In this document: positions 35,205-45,391 of the stretch, piece by piece
Position numbering within the stretch: position 1 is the first letter of the stretch
How the letters are laid out: the number at the start of each line of letters is the position of its first letter
From: Lingula anatina
Taxonomy: Eukaryota; Brachiopoda; Lingulata; Lingulida; Lingulidae
Length of the DNA stretch: 45,391 nt
Direction of reading: 5' to 3'
Assembly: GCF_001039355.2 (NCBI RefSeq)
Contig: NW_019774536.1
Location: forward strand, 257,578-302,968
Notes under the pieces: generated by a model
Databases searched by the model: none
The model's input: the letters and a program-made list of their open reading frames with translations, nothing else
Told to the model about the DNA's origin: nothing
Program-made: the position numbers and the translations under genes

Positions 35205-35425
35205 TCCCATGCCTAGATCGATCCATCTGGATCGACCTAACTCCCTGTGGGTTCACGCTAAATTGCTATGAGCTAAAGAGGCTTTAACCTCTGTCACGCC
35301 TACCTAATCAGTTAGGTGGTAATTAAATTTCTTGCACGCTCGGCCTCGCCGATAGCAGATAGCAATTTAGTGAGACTCCCCATGGCGATAGATCGATCCA
35401 AATATCTGTGGGAATGCTCCCTACA
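35205..35425. repeat. Diverged inverted repeat downstream of nAChR-2
   Basis: CTAAATTGCTAT at 35258-35269 and its exact complement ATAGCAATTTAG at 35359-35370 form the inner ends. Outward, the arms continue with related blocks (GGATCGACCTA / TAGATCGATCC and CCCATGCC / TGTGGGAATGC). The ~90-nt spacer contains a further small palindrome, ACCTAATCAGTTAGGT. Confidence 0.55.
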
Positions 35426-35796
35426 TCTCGGTCGATATCACTTTTCTGAGGTCGGTAAAACAACATATTGACCTCAGCCAAAGATAATAATTGTTTAATT
35501 ATATAATTTGATACCTGAATGCCAATGCCCTCCAAGATAATATCAGATGTTGCAATATCCTTGACATCCAACATTGATGTCGGCTGTTTGATAATATGTG
35601 TCCTATTCTCTGATTGCTTACAAAGATCAGCAATTACGCCATCGGTCAATAATATTTTGGGAGATGACGTCATTGGACAATAATATGTTTTATCAGACCT
35701 CACATTCCCAGACATAAAATCATAATCCATGCTGATTATAAAATAAGTTCCTTTATACTCAGTGGCACGTCGTGAAGGTAAAGTTACCGTTAACAT
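35323..35796 (-). CDS. Unrecognised 157-codon open frame
   Basis: An ATG-started frame of 157 aa lies 60 nt beyond the nAChR-2 stop codon on the same strand. It is longer than every other unexplained frame in the window and its composition is mixed rather than low-complexity, with SDKTYYCPMTSS, LDVKDIATSDIILEGIG and an NRT glycosylation sequon. I recognise no domain, signal peptide or membrane segment. The last ~30 codons run through the right arm of a diverged inverted repeat, so that end is probably repeat-derived. An in-frame stop lies just upstream of the ATG, so it would have to be a single-exon or 5'-terminal coding exon; a GTATCA after ATTCAG at mid-frame is a possible but weak donor. 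It may be an exon of an unseen gene, a retroposed fragment, or chance. Confidence 0.25.
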   Translation of the reverse strand: MLTVTLPSRRATEYKGTYFIISMDYDFMSGNVRSDKTYYCPMTSSPKILLTDGVIADLCKQSENRTHIIKQPTSMLDVKDIATSDIILEGIGIQVSNYIIKQLLSLAEVNMLFYRPQKSDIDRDVGSIPTDIWIDLSPWGVSLNCYLLSARPSVQEI

Positions 35797-35856
35797 AATG
35801 GTACTTTAGATTTCTGAAAATGTAGATAGTATTGGTGATATAGAGTTACGTGTACT

Positions 35857-38800
35857 TTAAGCTGACGGAAAAATACAAGGCACACAGATCACTATCCACA
35901 GAGTCACGGCAACCGTGGCCACCATGAATAAATACAAGAAAAATCGGTCAATCACAAGTGCAACCAGGCGCCATTCTCCGCGGTCCTCTTCTCTTTTCTG
36001 TTCGTCTATAATCCTTTGTTCTATTCCACGCAAAACGTTCATAATTTCCACTAATGTTTTGTCCAGTAAAGAGTCCTCGTGTGTTTTGTCGTGATTGCAG
36101 GCAAGTTCGGAAAACTTGGGGGTGATAAGAGAACCATTTTGGGCGGCAAGAATGATACCGCTTTTTACTGTATTTATTCTTGTTCTTATCCGCTTCAAAC
36201 TTGGTGCCCCGTCTTCATTTTCAATGTAACTTCCGTTTAGATACTAAAAAAAGACACAAAGAGACATTCAGTTACGCCAACTTAAACGAATACTTATATG
36301 TAATCCAGCCTTCTATTCTATACGACTTTTTCTATAAATATAAAGGATAACAAAAAAAAAATGCCTTGGTTGAATATGCTCATAGAATTTTTATTAAAAA
36401 AAATCTAATTACTTTATAATGCCGTTCCTGTTAAGAAATTAATTTAGAGTTGGGTTGATATTTTCACCGTGGTTCATTCGTGTTCCAAAATGCAGTGACT
36501 TTTGAGTTTCGTAGTTTCACTTGTTGTCTCTAAAAGTCATTTACCAGTCGGGGCAGTCACTAAAATTTAATTTGACACACTGGAGTAGGCTACCATCCAA
36601 GAGCCCATGGTATGTAAGACTACCGAGTCCAAACTTTCAAGTTGAAATTTTAAAAAGACAAATCAAAATTTTATGAACAAATTTGATTAAAGGACAACTC
36701 TATGGGGTTTTCGCACCAAAATGGTTTTTCCTGGAAAATAAACAATTTTCTCGTATTCACGATTCATTTATTTATTCCCCTCTGCACTTGACATTCTATC
36801 CTTAATTAAATATATAAAGGTCAATTTAGTTTAAAATGACTGGCCACTCATTATAACCAGGGACCATCTTCCTATTTTAATATTTAAAAATATCAACACC
36901 AAGAAGGCCCCAGAAAAATATTTAATGGGTTAAATCGTTAGTAATGTGTGTTAGGTCTTATAAGAAGCTGTGGGTGGCAAAAATAAGTATTTGGGGAATC
37001 TACAAGCCCATGGAGTGTACCTTTAGACGTTGTAAAAAAATACACACACGTTATAAGCCTTAACAACGCATAGATCTACCTGTGCTTTGTCCATACAGTT
37101 GGCCATCTTGCTGTACTCCATCACCAACTTCTTCTTGCAGATCAGTCGACCAATTCCGTTTAGGACAACCTTTCTGACCCACAGAGGGACCTTCTCTCCG
37201 TGGAGACCTTTATGGTGCAGGTTCACCACCAGAACGGTGGCCGCAGTGGACAAACTGACAAGAATGATGGCCAACAGAAAATACTGACCTTGGATTGTAG
37301 AAAAAAATAGGAATTAGTTTCTGTAAGCACTTTTTCTTTGTGAAAAGTGTTTAGTAGAGGTGATTTTGCTTCTTCATTTCTTAGTTATCGTGAAATGATT
37401 GCACGACTATTTTGGCATTGACTTAATTGTGTTTGTAGTCTTTGTTCGATGATATATGCAAAGAAAGGTAAACGAATAAAATGAATGCTGTGCATTTTTC
37501 CTTTGTGAAAAGTGTTTGGTGAGAAGATTTTGCTTCTACATTACTTATCGCGGAATGATTGCATAACTGCTTTGGAATCGACTTTATTGTGTTATAGTCT
37601 TTGTTCAATGATAAGTATAGAAAGGTTAGCGAATAATGGAAAAAACCACTCACTTATTAATGGAACCACTTCTGATTGCGGGGGAGTGTTTTCAGCGACC
37701 AGCAGTAGAAAAACTGTCAGTGTGAGCAGTACTGTTACCCCCAATGACACCTTTTCACCGGATTCAGGCGGGAGATAAAAACTCAGTGACGTCACGAACA
37801 CTATCAGCATACACGGTACAACTAAGTTGATCATATAATACATAGAACGCCTCTGCATATGAATGGTGAATGTAACGTCAGGGTAAGGAGCATCGCAGCA
37901 ATTATAGTACAGAACGTTCCTCGTGGCAGGCATGGACAGAAGATCGAACTCGCCATTTGATACCACCCCCGATATATCCCCACTGGGGTACGTGTTTGTG
38001 ACGTTCACCTGATGCCCGTCATATGTCCATGAGCCGAACTTTAAGATGCATTTCTCTTCGTCAAAGGGGAATTTTTCTACGTTGAGATTGCAAGAGCTTC
38101 TCACTATAAAGGGGTAGTTCCACGCCACGCTGCCGTCACTGGAGACGATGGCGTTGTAGCGCTTTACGTCATGGTGGTCTTGCCGTACGCTGGAAATGGA
38201 AACGTGGTCTATTAATGTAGTCGTGCAGAAGCTGCAAGTTATTCCTCAAAATTAAGTTCAAGTGATTACATAATGAAGGATGAACTGTCCCTCTACAGCA
38301 ATGGATTTTAAAAGATAATTCGTAAGTTTTTTCAACAGCATAGGGGTCTTATTTTTTATTCTAGTTCTGAAACGAAATGCCCTGTATCTGAGATGTGTAC
38401 GTATACTTACTCCGTATATAAAGTTATATCAGGAACCCATACGGCTACTGAAGGAAGGCGAATTGTATCAACACCGCCAAACTCGGACGCATTCCACCTT
38501 AAACCATTGTCCTTCCATTTCTAGCAAAACAAATAAATTGATAAATACATAATTAGAAATCAATGAATAATTTCTTTAAACATATCCCTAAAGAGAAGAA
38601 GAGGTTAGATGAACAGTCAAAATGACAGTTGATACATTTGATCTAAAAAAAATTCATACGTAAACCTTCACCACATGTATTACATCAATCAGTCAAGTCC
38701 CAGGTGATTCTCCTCCACACGCCAGCCCTTGAAAACAGTCGAAGCGATCACTTCATTCAGCGTGGAATAGTAAGCTGCATGCACATTCTTTCTTTCAGTT

Positions 38801-39349
38801 TGATTCCACTAAATAAACAGATAGCGGGAGTAGTCTAACGTCTTTGTAGTATTGGATTATTCTTATTTGTAGCTTAGAATTCTCTTTTTGTGGTTACATG
38901 AACGACATGCACATAAATAATATAAATAACTTACCAAACGCATGTAAAGACTGCAATGAAGAATCTGTAATCGTCCATCCTACAAAGAAAAGTTAACATT
39001 CATGGATTAACAACTGAAAACTGTTATTCTGAAGGAAAGTCAAAGATACACATGAAGATTTTATTGGATTCCAAAGCTCAAAAACAACTCTCGAAAGGAG
39101 AGTTTGGAATCTCAGGAGTCCTGGAAACTGAAAACCATAGCCTCAAAAAGGAACTAGTCGAATATGTTTAAGATTTAGACCACAATTTAAATCTGCTTTT
39201 CCCCAATGATTAAGACATATATTTAAAAAATGAAACATTGTATTAAAAACAGGTCCTACATAGGTGGAAGAACTGTGTATTGGATCATCTTTTTACGTGT
39301 CCGTACCATGGAAGCCTAATTCTTTTCCATACTTCTGTGAGAAGAGCGT

Positions 39350-39382
<33 letters not shown>

Positions 39383-41809
39383 CAATGTGCACCTTACTGT
39401 CAACGCCCATGTCTCGCACACAGATATACATCGGTGATAAGGAGAAAACTGCTGAATTCTTTGGGCAAATTCTATTTTTGTTATATAAATAATATAAATA
39501 TCTAACGTTCATCGTGCGTCTTTTTTTATTCCCTAGTTTAATATGTAATATATCCCCATTTAATTACCCTGGATCAAAGCAGATAACATTTTTTTGTCTT
39601 CAGATTTGAGATCAAATTTCTACTTTGTTACATGTATGCTCGGCGCTACTCACAACTATAGAATCTGCGATTACTACATTAATGGAGTTTACCAGACTGA
39701 TCTGTCAATTCACCTATTTCGGTGAATGCCAGTACTGAAAGCCATTAACACGATGAAAGCCAATGAAGCCATGATAACCAACATGGCATTAATAAAGCCT
39801 ATACTTACCAGGTTTAATATTTGATTCAAAGCCACATTGAGGAACACGTTGACGGGAGAGAAGTAATCAGACACCGGTCGGACTCCGGGGTCGTATCTGC
39901 TCACGTTTAGTAAGTGAGTTTTAAGGGCGTATTCCCAGTTGGTGCCTGCTGACGCTGTAAAACAACAATCGTGCATTACATTGGCGTGATGGCCATCTAC
40001 GTATGGATTTTACTTATTATTCTGTGTTGGGAACGGGTTTCATTACGTACGTTTTGGTACATTATATGCCACAGAGTACACAATACGTCTTTTTTTATTA
40101 CATACATGTATGTCAGGCATTATATTTTATAAACAGAAAATTTTATGATAAAACGATGACCAAATACCATTTTATATCGTATTTTTATTAATGTTTCGGA
40201 TAAAATTGGAATCTCTTGATTGACAGAGAATGATACTAATTGAGTACATAAAGCCAGGTAATATAAACACCGATATTGGAATTCATAGTCTGCATATCAC
40301 GGGTGAAGGGTCGCTTCTTTCTTTACCTTCCGTCATTCAATTGTTTCATTTTGGGGGATGAGAATTTTTTTCTTTAGACCAGAATGAAGGACTATGTGAT
40401 AATATCCACGTGTTTCTGTTACTCTGTGTACAAGTGAGCGGTTTTCAACACTTTGCATCAATATACCTTTTCACTAAACCAAACTGAGCAATTACGATGC
40501 ACTTAATTCGAATAAGTAATGTCATAATACTTAAATCGACAATTCCAATTTGTTCCATGCTTGTAGCTCTACCAAAATAGCCATTGCATTGGTTCTCAGT
40601 GCAAATATTTTTCACCCCAGTTCAATTAGAGATTTAAACAAAGATGATACAACAGCAGACCCACATTATCATCATCCAAATATCTCGAAAGATAAGGAAA
40701 CTATCATTGATTTGAATTTACTTTTTGAAATTAACGTTTACAGTCAGCTACGGTGTGCAAACAAACCCGCTATCTATAATTTCCGACCTCAATCTGTCCT
40801 TCACACTTCATAATTGTTGCTGATTTTTCAGTAATACATTGACATCTACTTTATTGTAATTTTGAACATTGGGCTTGTAGCCCACTGCCCCGTAACCGTT
40901 CCTTATAATAACGCATTTGTTCAAATCATGACTTTTGTCTTTTCGTCTCGATTATTTCAAAAGAATTATAACACCCTGATCTCACTATAATTAAGGCGCT
41001 GCATAATCATTCTATATGTATACTACCTGAATAATTGATTTTTAATGTTCTTATACAAAGACAATCACACCTGTTTTTTTTATTTGTAGTTAGAACACAC
41101 ATGCAATATGTATGAAGGCATTACAGTTTAGTCTATAGTGACCGCAATTACCTTTAAAAGTATAAGGAATTAATGAAATAATAATGAAACTATGGCACTG
41201 TTTTCATAGAAACTTCGCCAAAACAGCTTTTTGTAATTCCCAACAGGATTCATCAGTGATAAATATCATGGAAATGCCATGAAACAGCAGTAAACAAAGG
41301 TGTTGTAACCAACCGTCTCCTAAATTTATCGTTTATCTTACATAGTCGATTTATTGCGGGAGAACCTTCATCTTCCAGATTTCATTGGGATTTTAGGTTT
41401 CAAAACATCGAGTGTCGTGTAACTATGCCCACAAACAGACGGTCAGACTGATTTTGTTCGTGCAAATTTGTATGGGCTGTATGTCATTGCACAGCCTACT
41501 AATTTGACGCAATCCACACAGTGACGCACAAAGTTGCATAACTGTTTCATATCAGTTTTAATTATTTTTGATTTCTGTCCACTGTAGGGCATAAAAAGGA
41601 AAAATAATGGGGGAGTAAAAATTAAGCAAATATTACACAACTATGAGTGTCACTGATGTGACGACTCAGAGAGTCGCTGTTTGGTAGAATGGCATGACTC
41701 CCAAATTAAGATGGCAGTCATCAAAATGCGTTGGAAGCCCATAAACAGAACCATGAAAACTCATCATAATTGTATTATCAGTCCAAACACATAAAAACAC
41801 ACGCGTACG

Positions 41810-41840
<31 letters not shown>

Positions 41841-42837
41841 TGGCAACATTATACCCTGGAGGAAGATTTTGCCCTCGCGGTCTCTGTTGCTTTAATATAA
41901 GCAGAGACGTAATGATTTTTGGCCACCGTCACAGCTGAATTACAACAAAACGTATCATTTCTAAAAATATCATCATAAAGTCACTATTCTAAACTAACAT
42001 TATGAATCAACAGTATGGATTCTGCAATACATAGCCTGCATTCATGTTAACTAAAGGCGTTCATCCACTTAATCATCTAATGTACAAAATGCCTTAACGC
42101 CAGCTTAGTGGAGTCGTCATATTTGCTCACTGAAGTCATTGCCGTTTGTGTTGTCCTGATTTGATGATATACCTATTGCATCAATAACAATATACGCGAT
42201 ATTTAGTAAAGATACACTGTACGCGTTTGAAAATTTCCGTAAGTCCATTTTCTATGTCCACTTATCCTGCAATGCTACAAATCTTTCCCAATCCATTCAT
42301 TTAAAACAATAAAACTTCTCAAATAAAAGAAATGAAATAATCTGACGATGATAGTTCCTTCTAAAATCTACCAGACACACTCTTTTGAGACTCATTTTTC
42401 TCTTCTTTCTTCTGTATTTTAATGCTTCGCCTAAAGACAAAACTGAAACTGGTAACAAAGTGGGTATAAACTCTAGACTCCCAGGCCAATATTCCTGTAA
42501 CGCTACTAAGAGGCCATTTTGCCACGCTGTACTAAAATCATGTTTCAGAATCATGTGTCATATCATTTGCCATATGTCATAGTGACATTCTGCTTCAAAA
42601 TACAGACTTTTTCCCGTTTATAGCAAAACCCAATTCTTTATGATTGAAAACGAATAACACTATGTTGCTGTGCTTTGCAAAACATGACGAATTGCCATCA
42701 GAGGCATCAACGTTTGAATCGATGTGACGGAATTTTACGACCGTCTTCGTCCATTTATAAAACTCACCTTGTTTTGGCAGGGTTTGGAACAGGAAAAACC
42801 AAATCCAATTAGCGACTAAATTCTCCTTCATCAACAT
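35857..42837 (-). CDS. CHRNA-like: Nicotinic acetylcholine receptor alpha-type subunit, nAChR-2
   Basis: Seven coding exons on the minus strand, in gene order: 42837-42768, 39954-39809, 38979-38935, 38520-38411, 38189-37654, 37288-37080 and 36243-35857. They total 1503 nt, 500 aa, with canonical splice sites. It has a signal peptide (MLMKENLVANWIWFF), loop A WVPDITLYTD, Cys-loop C157-C171, loop B SWTYDG (W178), loop C YYNCCDAPYPD with C221-C222, GEK before TM2 (270-291), and TM4 at about 473-495 after GEWRLVALVIDR. NVS, NAS and NVT are candidate glycosylation sites. It is alpha-type by its adjacent cysteines. Exon 3 is strongly diverged (LHCSLYMRL), and the loop D tryptophan of the complementary face is a tyrosine (Y84). 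So it can plausibly supply the principal face of a binding site but a modified complementary face. TM2 keeps Leu at 16'/17' and Glu at 20', as in alpha7. The start ATG gives a 70-nt exon 1, as in nAChR-1; a second in-frame ATG lies two codons later. Confidence 0.92.
36244..37079 (-). other. nAChR-2 intron 6
   Basis: 836 nt, phase 0. No repeat or exon recognised in it. Confidence 0.7.
37331..37638. repeat. Two-unit direct duplication in nAChR-2 intron 5
   Basis: Unit 37331-37480 (TTTTTCTTTGTGAAAAGTG to AACGAATA) is repeated with divergence as 37495-37638 (TTTTTCCTTTGTGAAAAGTG to AGCGAATA). Period is about 165 nt, both in the same orientation. Together they account for most of the 365-nt intron and end a few bases from the exon 5 donor. 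Confidence 0.8.
38980..39808 (-). other. nAChR-2 intron 2 with (GT)n tract
   Basis: 829 nt, phase 0, with a (GT)n microsatellite at 39352-39380. No additional exon is evident. Confidence 0.75.
39955..42767 (-). other. nAChR-2 intron 1 with (CA)n tract
   Basis: 2813 nt between the signal-peptide exon and exon 2, the longest intron in the gene; the nAChR-1 equivalent is only 326 nt. It contains (CA)n at 41814-41840 and several short frames without recognisable content. Confidence 0.75.
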
Positions 42838-42934
42838 CTTGTCAACAGATATCTTCAAAACGCAGTATTCTATCCGCTGACAAAATGAATGATTCGAGTT
42901 GTCACGGAAATAGAAATCAATTTATGACTGAGGC

Positions 42935-42972
42935 TGACTCAAAACAACTGACGTCACAGTAGTCTATAAAAA
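42935..42972 (+). promoter_or_regulatory. AP-1 + CRE + TATA cluster, opposite in direction to nAChR-2
   Basis: TGACTCA (42935-42941, AP-1 consensus), TGACGTCA (42949-42956, full palindromic CRE) and TATAAAAA (42965-42972) fall within 38 nt. The TATA sequence reads toward the plus strand, away from nAChR-2, whose start codon is about 100 nt to the left. AP-1 and CRE sites work in either orientation, so the cluster could serve a divergent plus-strand transcript, nAChR-2, or both. The exact consensus matches and close packing are visible; function is inferred. Confidence 0.45.
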
Positions 42973-43015
42973 CCGCAATAAATCAAATTCTAAGGTAACA
43001 ACACAGCTACAAGCA

Positions 43016-43111
43016 ATGTTCCTCTTGTCTGTAGCACGGGCTGTCATGTTGTCGTCTTCGGCGAAGTTTGGAGTTAAGCTCATTCATACTTATATAAATC
43101 GCTTTCCGTAA
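43016..43111 (+). CDS. Possible short first exon or micro-ORF downstream of the TATA cluster
   Basis: An ATG 44 nt after the TATA sequence opens a 31-codon frame beginning MFLLSVARAVMLSSS. The start is hydrophobic and somewhat leader-like. If there is a downstream exon, an acceptor TTTCCAG at about 43197-43203 precedes a 67-codon open stretch ending at 43405. I do not recognise the protein, and no good donor is apparent in the first segment. Confidence 0.15.
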   Translation: MFLLSVARAVMLSSSAKFGVKLIHTYINRFP

Positions 43112-44869
43112 AGCAGTCTCATGAGATTCAACGCTGTCAGAATGAAGCTGATTTCATGATTAAAACATGGTTGATGATTAGATAACCATGACGTGCATTT
43201 CCAGGTGACTGCTTCTTCTACCTCATTTCAAAACTCGCTTAACGCTCGAATAGTAGGCAGGACCCTCGGAGAAAATAATAAGAATAAATATGTAGAAAGA
43301 TGCATTCATAAAATCAATAAAAGCTTTCCAGGACTCTTTACATCGAGCGTGGTGTATATTTGTAACATTGAAATTAGTCCTACTGTTTGCGATTTATCAA
43401 CATAGAGGCGAATGTTTACCATATCAACACTTAAATGATAATTTATGTGATGTGGGCTCTTATATTTCAAAACTACCAGAGCACCATTTTAAGCGGTATA
43501 GCATGCAATAAGGCACAATTAACTTCAAAAAACTAAATGATAACTATAGTGCCACAATTGCAAAAGGGCACATATAATGCTTTATTTTGTCTAAGGGCGC
43601 ATTTTATGCTTTATTTTTGGTGTTGAAAATTTTTAACGCCAGAACGAAAATATATCACGAGAAATTGTTTTAATCCAATCATTGGAATGAATAAAGCCTA
43701 CTTCTAGTACACATGAACTTGAACAAAAATTACTCAAAGTTATTTATGTTATAATTTTAAAATAACAGAATTTCCACCTAGTTTGGCTACCACAAGCCAC
43801 CATCTTCTTTGGAAAGATTGATTCAGTGTTTGGTATTCCTGTTGATGTGCCGGACATATAACTGTTCCACTCAAAAACGTATCCATGTGCCAAATGTATC
43901 CAAAACCATGCTAAACATTCGTCCATATGTGCAAAAGTACAACAGAAATTAACTTAGAATTATAGTGTTAATATGAAAATGGCAAATGTCTTTAACATTT
44001 GTCAAATTGTACGTTGTGTTCATGCCGAAAAACTAGTTTTATGTTGTGTTGTTGACGTTCTTTGACTCCAACTATCTTAACTTCCAGTGTTTTATCGGTG
44101 TTCAGAATTTTAGAATTTGGGAGGAAAAACTATACATCTGTTTCTATCCTTAGTACAGGAGAAGAAAATTGAGCTTTATCACGGATAAAGCGCGTACGTA
44201 TTCAATTATGATACCAGTGTACCCTACTTCATAAATATTCCATGAAATATTCCACATAATTGTCTTTTATGTGCCGACTGTTTCAACGAACTGTTATTGT
44301 TCCAGGCAGGTACATTCAAATTCTGCAGAAATGGTCGCTTAATGTGATTTATTGACCAATGTTATATCGCTGGCCCCACAAACGCGTATTGAAACCACAG
44401 CAGTGTGTTCAATTAGCTAATTGGCATTAAATTGTAGAGGCGTTTTCTTCGTTCTCATTAGACTTTTAGAAATATCTCAAAACGCATATATACATACTCA
44501 GATTATCACAATAGGATCGGGTTGCCACCAAACGAATGTAACAAAAGACAAAAAATGAAAGATGAAATGCACTTAATCGATCTGCCTGTGTAAGCCACGC
44601 TATTTTCTGCCGGGAGAACTGTACTAAGAACTTATGGCCACCTTGCCTGGGCACATCTAGTACAAAAGGATTTGTTTGTCAAATGCAGATAAAAAAAACT
44701 AGCTTCGACTCCTGAGCGATGGTTTTGAAATTTAATATAACAAACAATTACATTTAATTCAAACTATCTCCACCTGCCCTTGAGGACTAGGGCTACAACT
44801 ACGGGAATTTCTACATCAAGTTAGGTCTGGTCAAAGCATGCATACATGTAGCACTCCAGTGGCGGATTT
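43112..44869. other. Intergenic right flank
   Basis: AT-rich sequence with only short open frames on both strands. Apart from the possible second exon noted for the 43016 frame, I see no gene. Confidence 0.45.
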
Positions 44870-45131
44870 AGGAGGGTGTCATGAGGGTCCTGACCCCCCC
44901 CCCCCCCCCCTTTGATTTCTGAAAAAAAAAAAACACACCAATGGTCTCCTCTTGAAATTAGAATTTTGGCTAGCTGAACTATAGTTCTAAACCGTACCAA
45001 ATGGCACCGTTCGCCCTCTAAAATAACAAATTTTTTCTAGGCCCTTTAGCGGGCCCCGAACCCCATATCAAGGGAGGGGGGCTTCGTATCTGCGGGCCCC
45101 TCTTCAAATAATCCTGGACCCGCCCCTGCAC
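44870..45131. mobile_element. Inverted-repeat element with GGGGCGGG/GTGGCGG ends
   Basis: CTCCAGTGGCGGATTTAGGA at the left pairs imperfectly with TCCTGGACCCGCCCCTGCAC at the right. Poly-C (44894-44910) and poly-A runs follow the left end, and GGCCCTTTAGCGGGCCC lies inside. No coding capacity. Similar short palindromic repeats with a GGCGGAT(C/T)(C/T)AGGA end are familiar to me from marine invertebrate genomes. Confidence 0.6.
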
Positions 45132-45391
45132 TCATAATAGAATACTCTGTGTCGATACATGCATTACGCTTGGGCCTCAAACCTCGATCATAAATTTGCA
45201 GAAACCAAGTGGAAGTTTGAATTTATGCGACCAACAACAACAGCGAACCCTATTGGCAATTTTGTTTCTCAAAAAGAGTCATGTCTCTACGTCATACAGT
45301 CATGATACACATGAACCATGCGTCCAAGGTTACAAGTATAAAATGCTAATAACCCGCTTCAACTTATTTCACTGCACGACACTGAAAAACA

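Noticed and set aside
1-45391. tRNA, rRNA or CRISPR features
   Set aside because: No cloverleaf with paired A and B boxes, no rRNA-like sequence, and no regularly spaced repeats were seen.

Overview
The window is animal nuclear DNA: AT-rich, with split genes, canonical GT/AG introns, long simple repeats, foldback repeats and a 229-base assembly gap. Frequent ACATGTA-type palindromes, (CA)n/(CT)n tracts and alpha-type nicotinic receptor paralogues on one scaffold fit a marine lophotrochozoan, most likely a mollusc. That placement is inference; the species cannot be named from the sequence.

Region 1 (1-9.9 kb, plus strand) holds three head-to-tail paralogues of a four-pass membrane protein that I assign to the TMEM179 family. 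Copy A has only its last two exons in the window, with exons 1-2 upstream or lost. Copy B is complete (197 aa) but a stop codon cuts its C-terminal tail. Copy C is complete (211 aa). All share the same exon phases. Copy C is bracketed by two ~0.7 kb direct repeats (7544-8210 and 9878-10625).

Region 2 (11.4-16.6 kb, minus strand) is a complete seven-exon alpha-type nicotinic acetylcholine receptor subunit gene, nAChR-1 (480 aa).

Region 3 (16.6-35.8 kb) has no gene I can support. It holds decayed or miniature repeats with inverted ends, microsatellites, the assembly gap, a G-rich tract next to promoter-like motifs, and one unrecognised 157-codon open frame at its right edge.

Region 4 (35.9-42.8 kb, minus strand) is a second complete seven-exon subunit gene, nAChR-2 (500 aa), in the same orientation as nAChR-1. 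Exons 1, 3, 4 and 5 have identical lengths (70, 45, 110, 536 nt) and all six intron phases agree, so the two are tandem paralogues. The pair differs where it could matter: nAChR-1 has glutamine at two pore-ring positions and nAChR-2 lacks the loop D tryptophan. Upstream of nAChR-2 is a compact AP-1/CRE/TATA cluster pointing the opposite way.

Region 5 (42.9-45.4 kb) is non-coding apart from that candidate promoter and contains another inverted-repeat element at 44.87-45.13 kb. Two further dispersed repeat pairs link distant parts of the window; one carries a short hairpin whose stem has changed by two paired substitutions between copies. All alignments, splice sites and lengths were worked out by eye.
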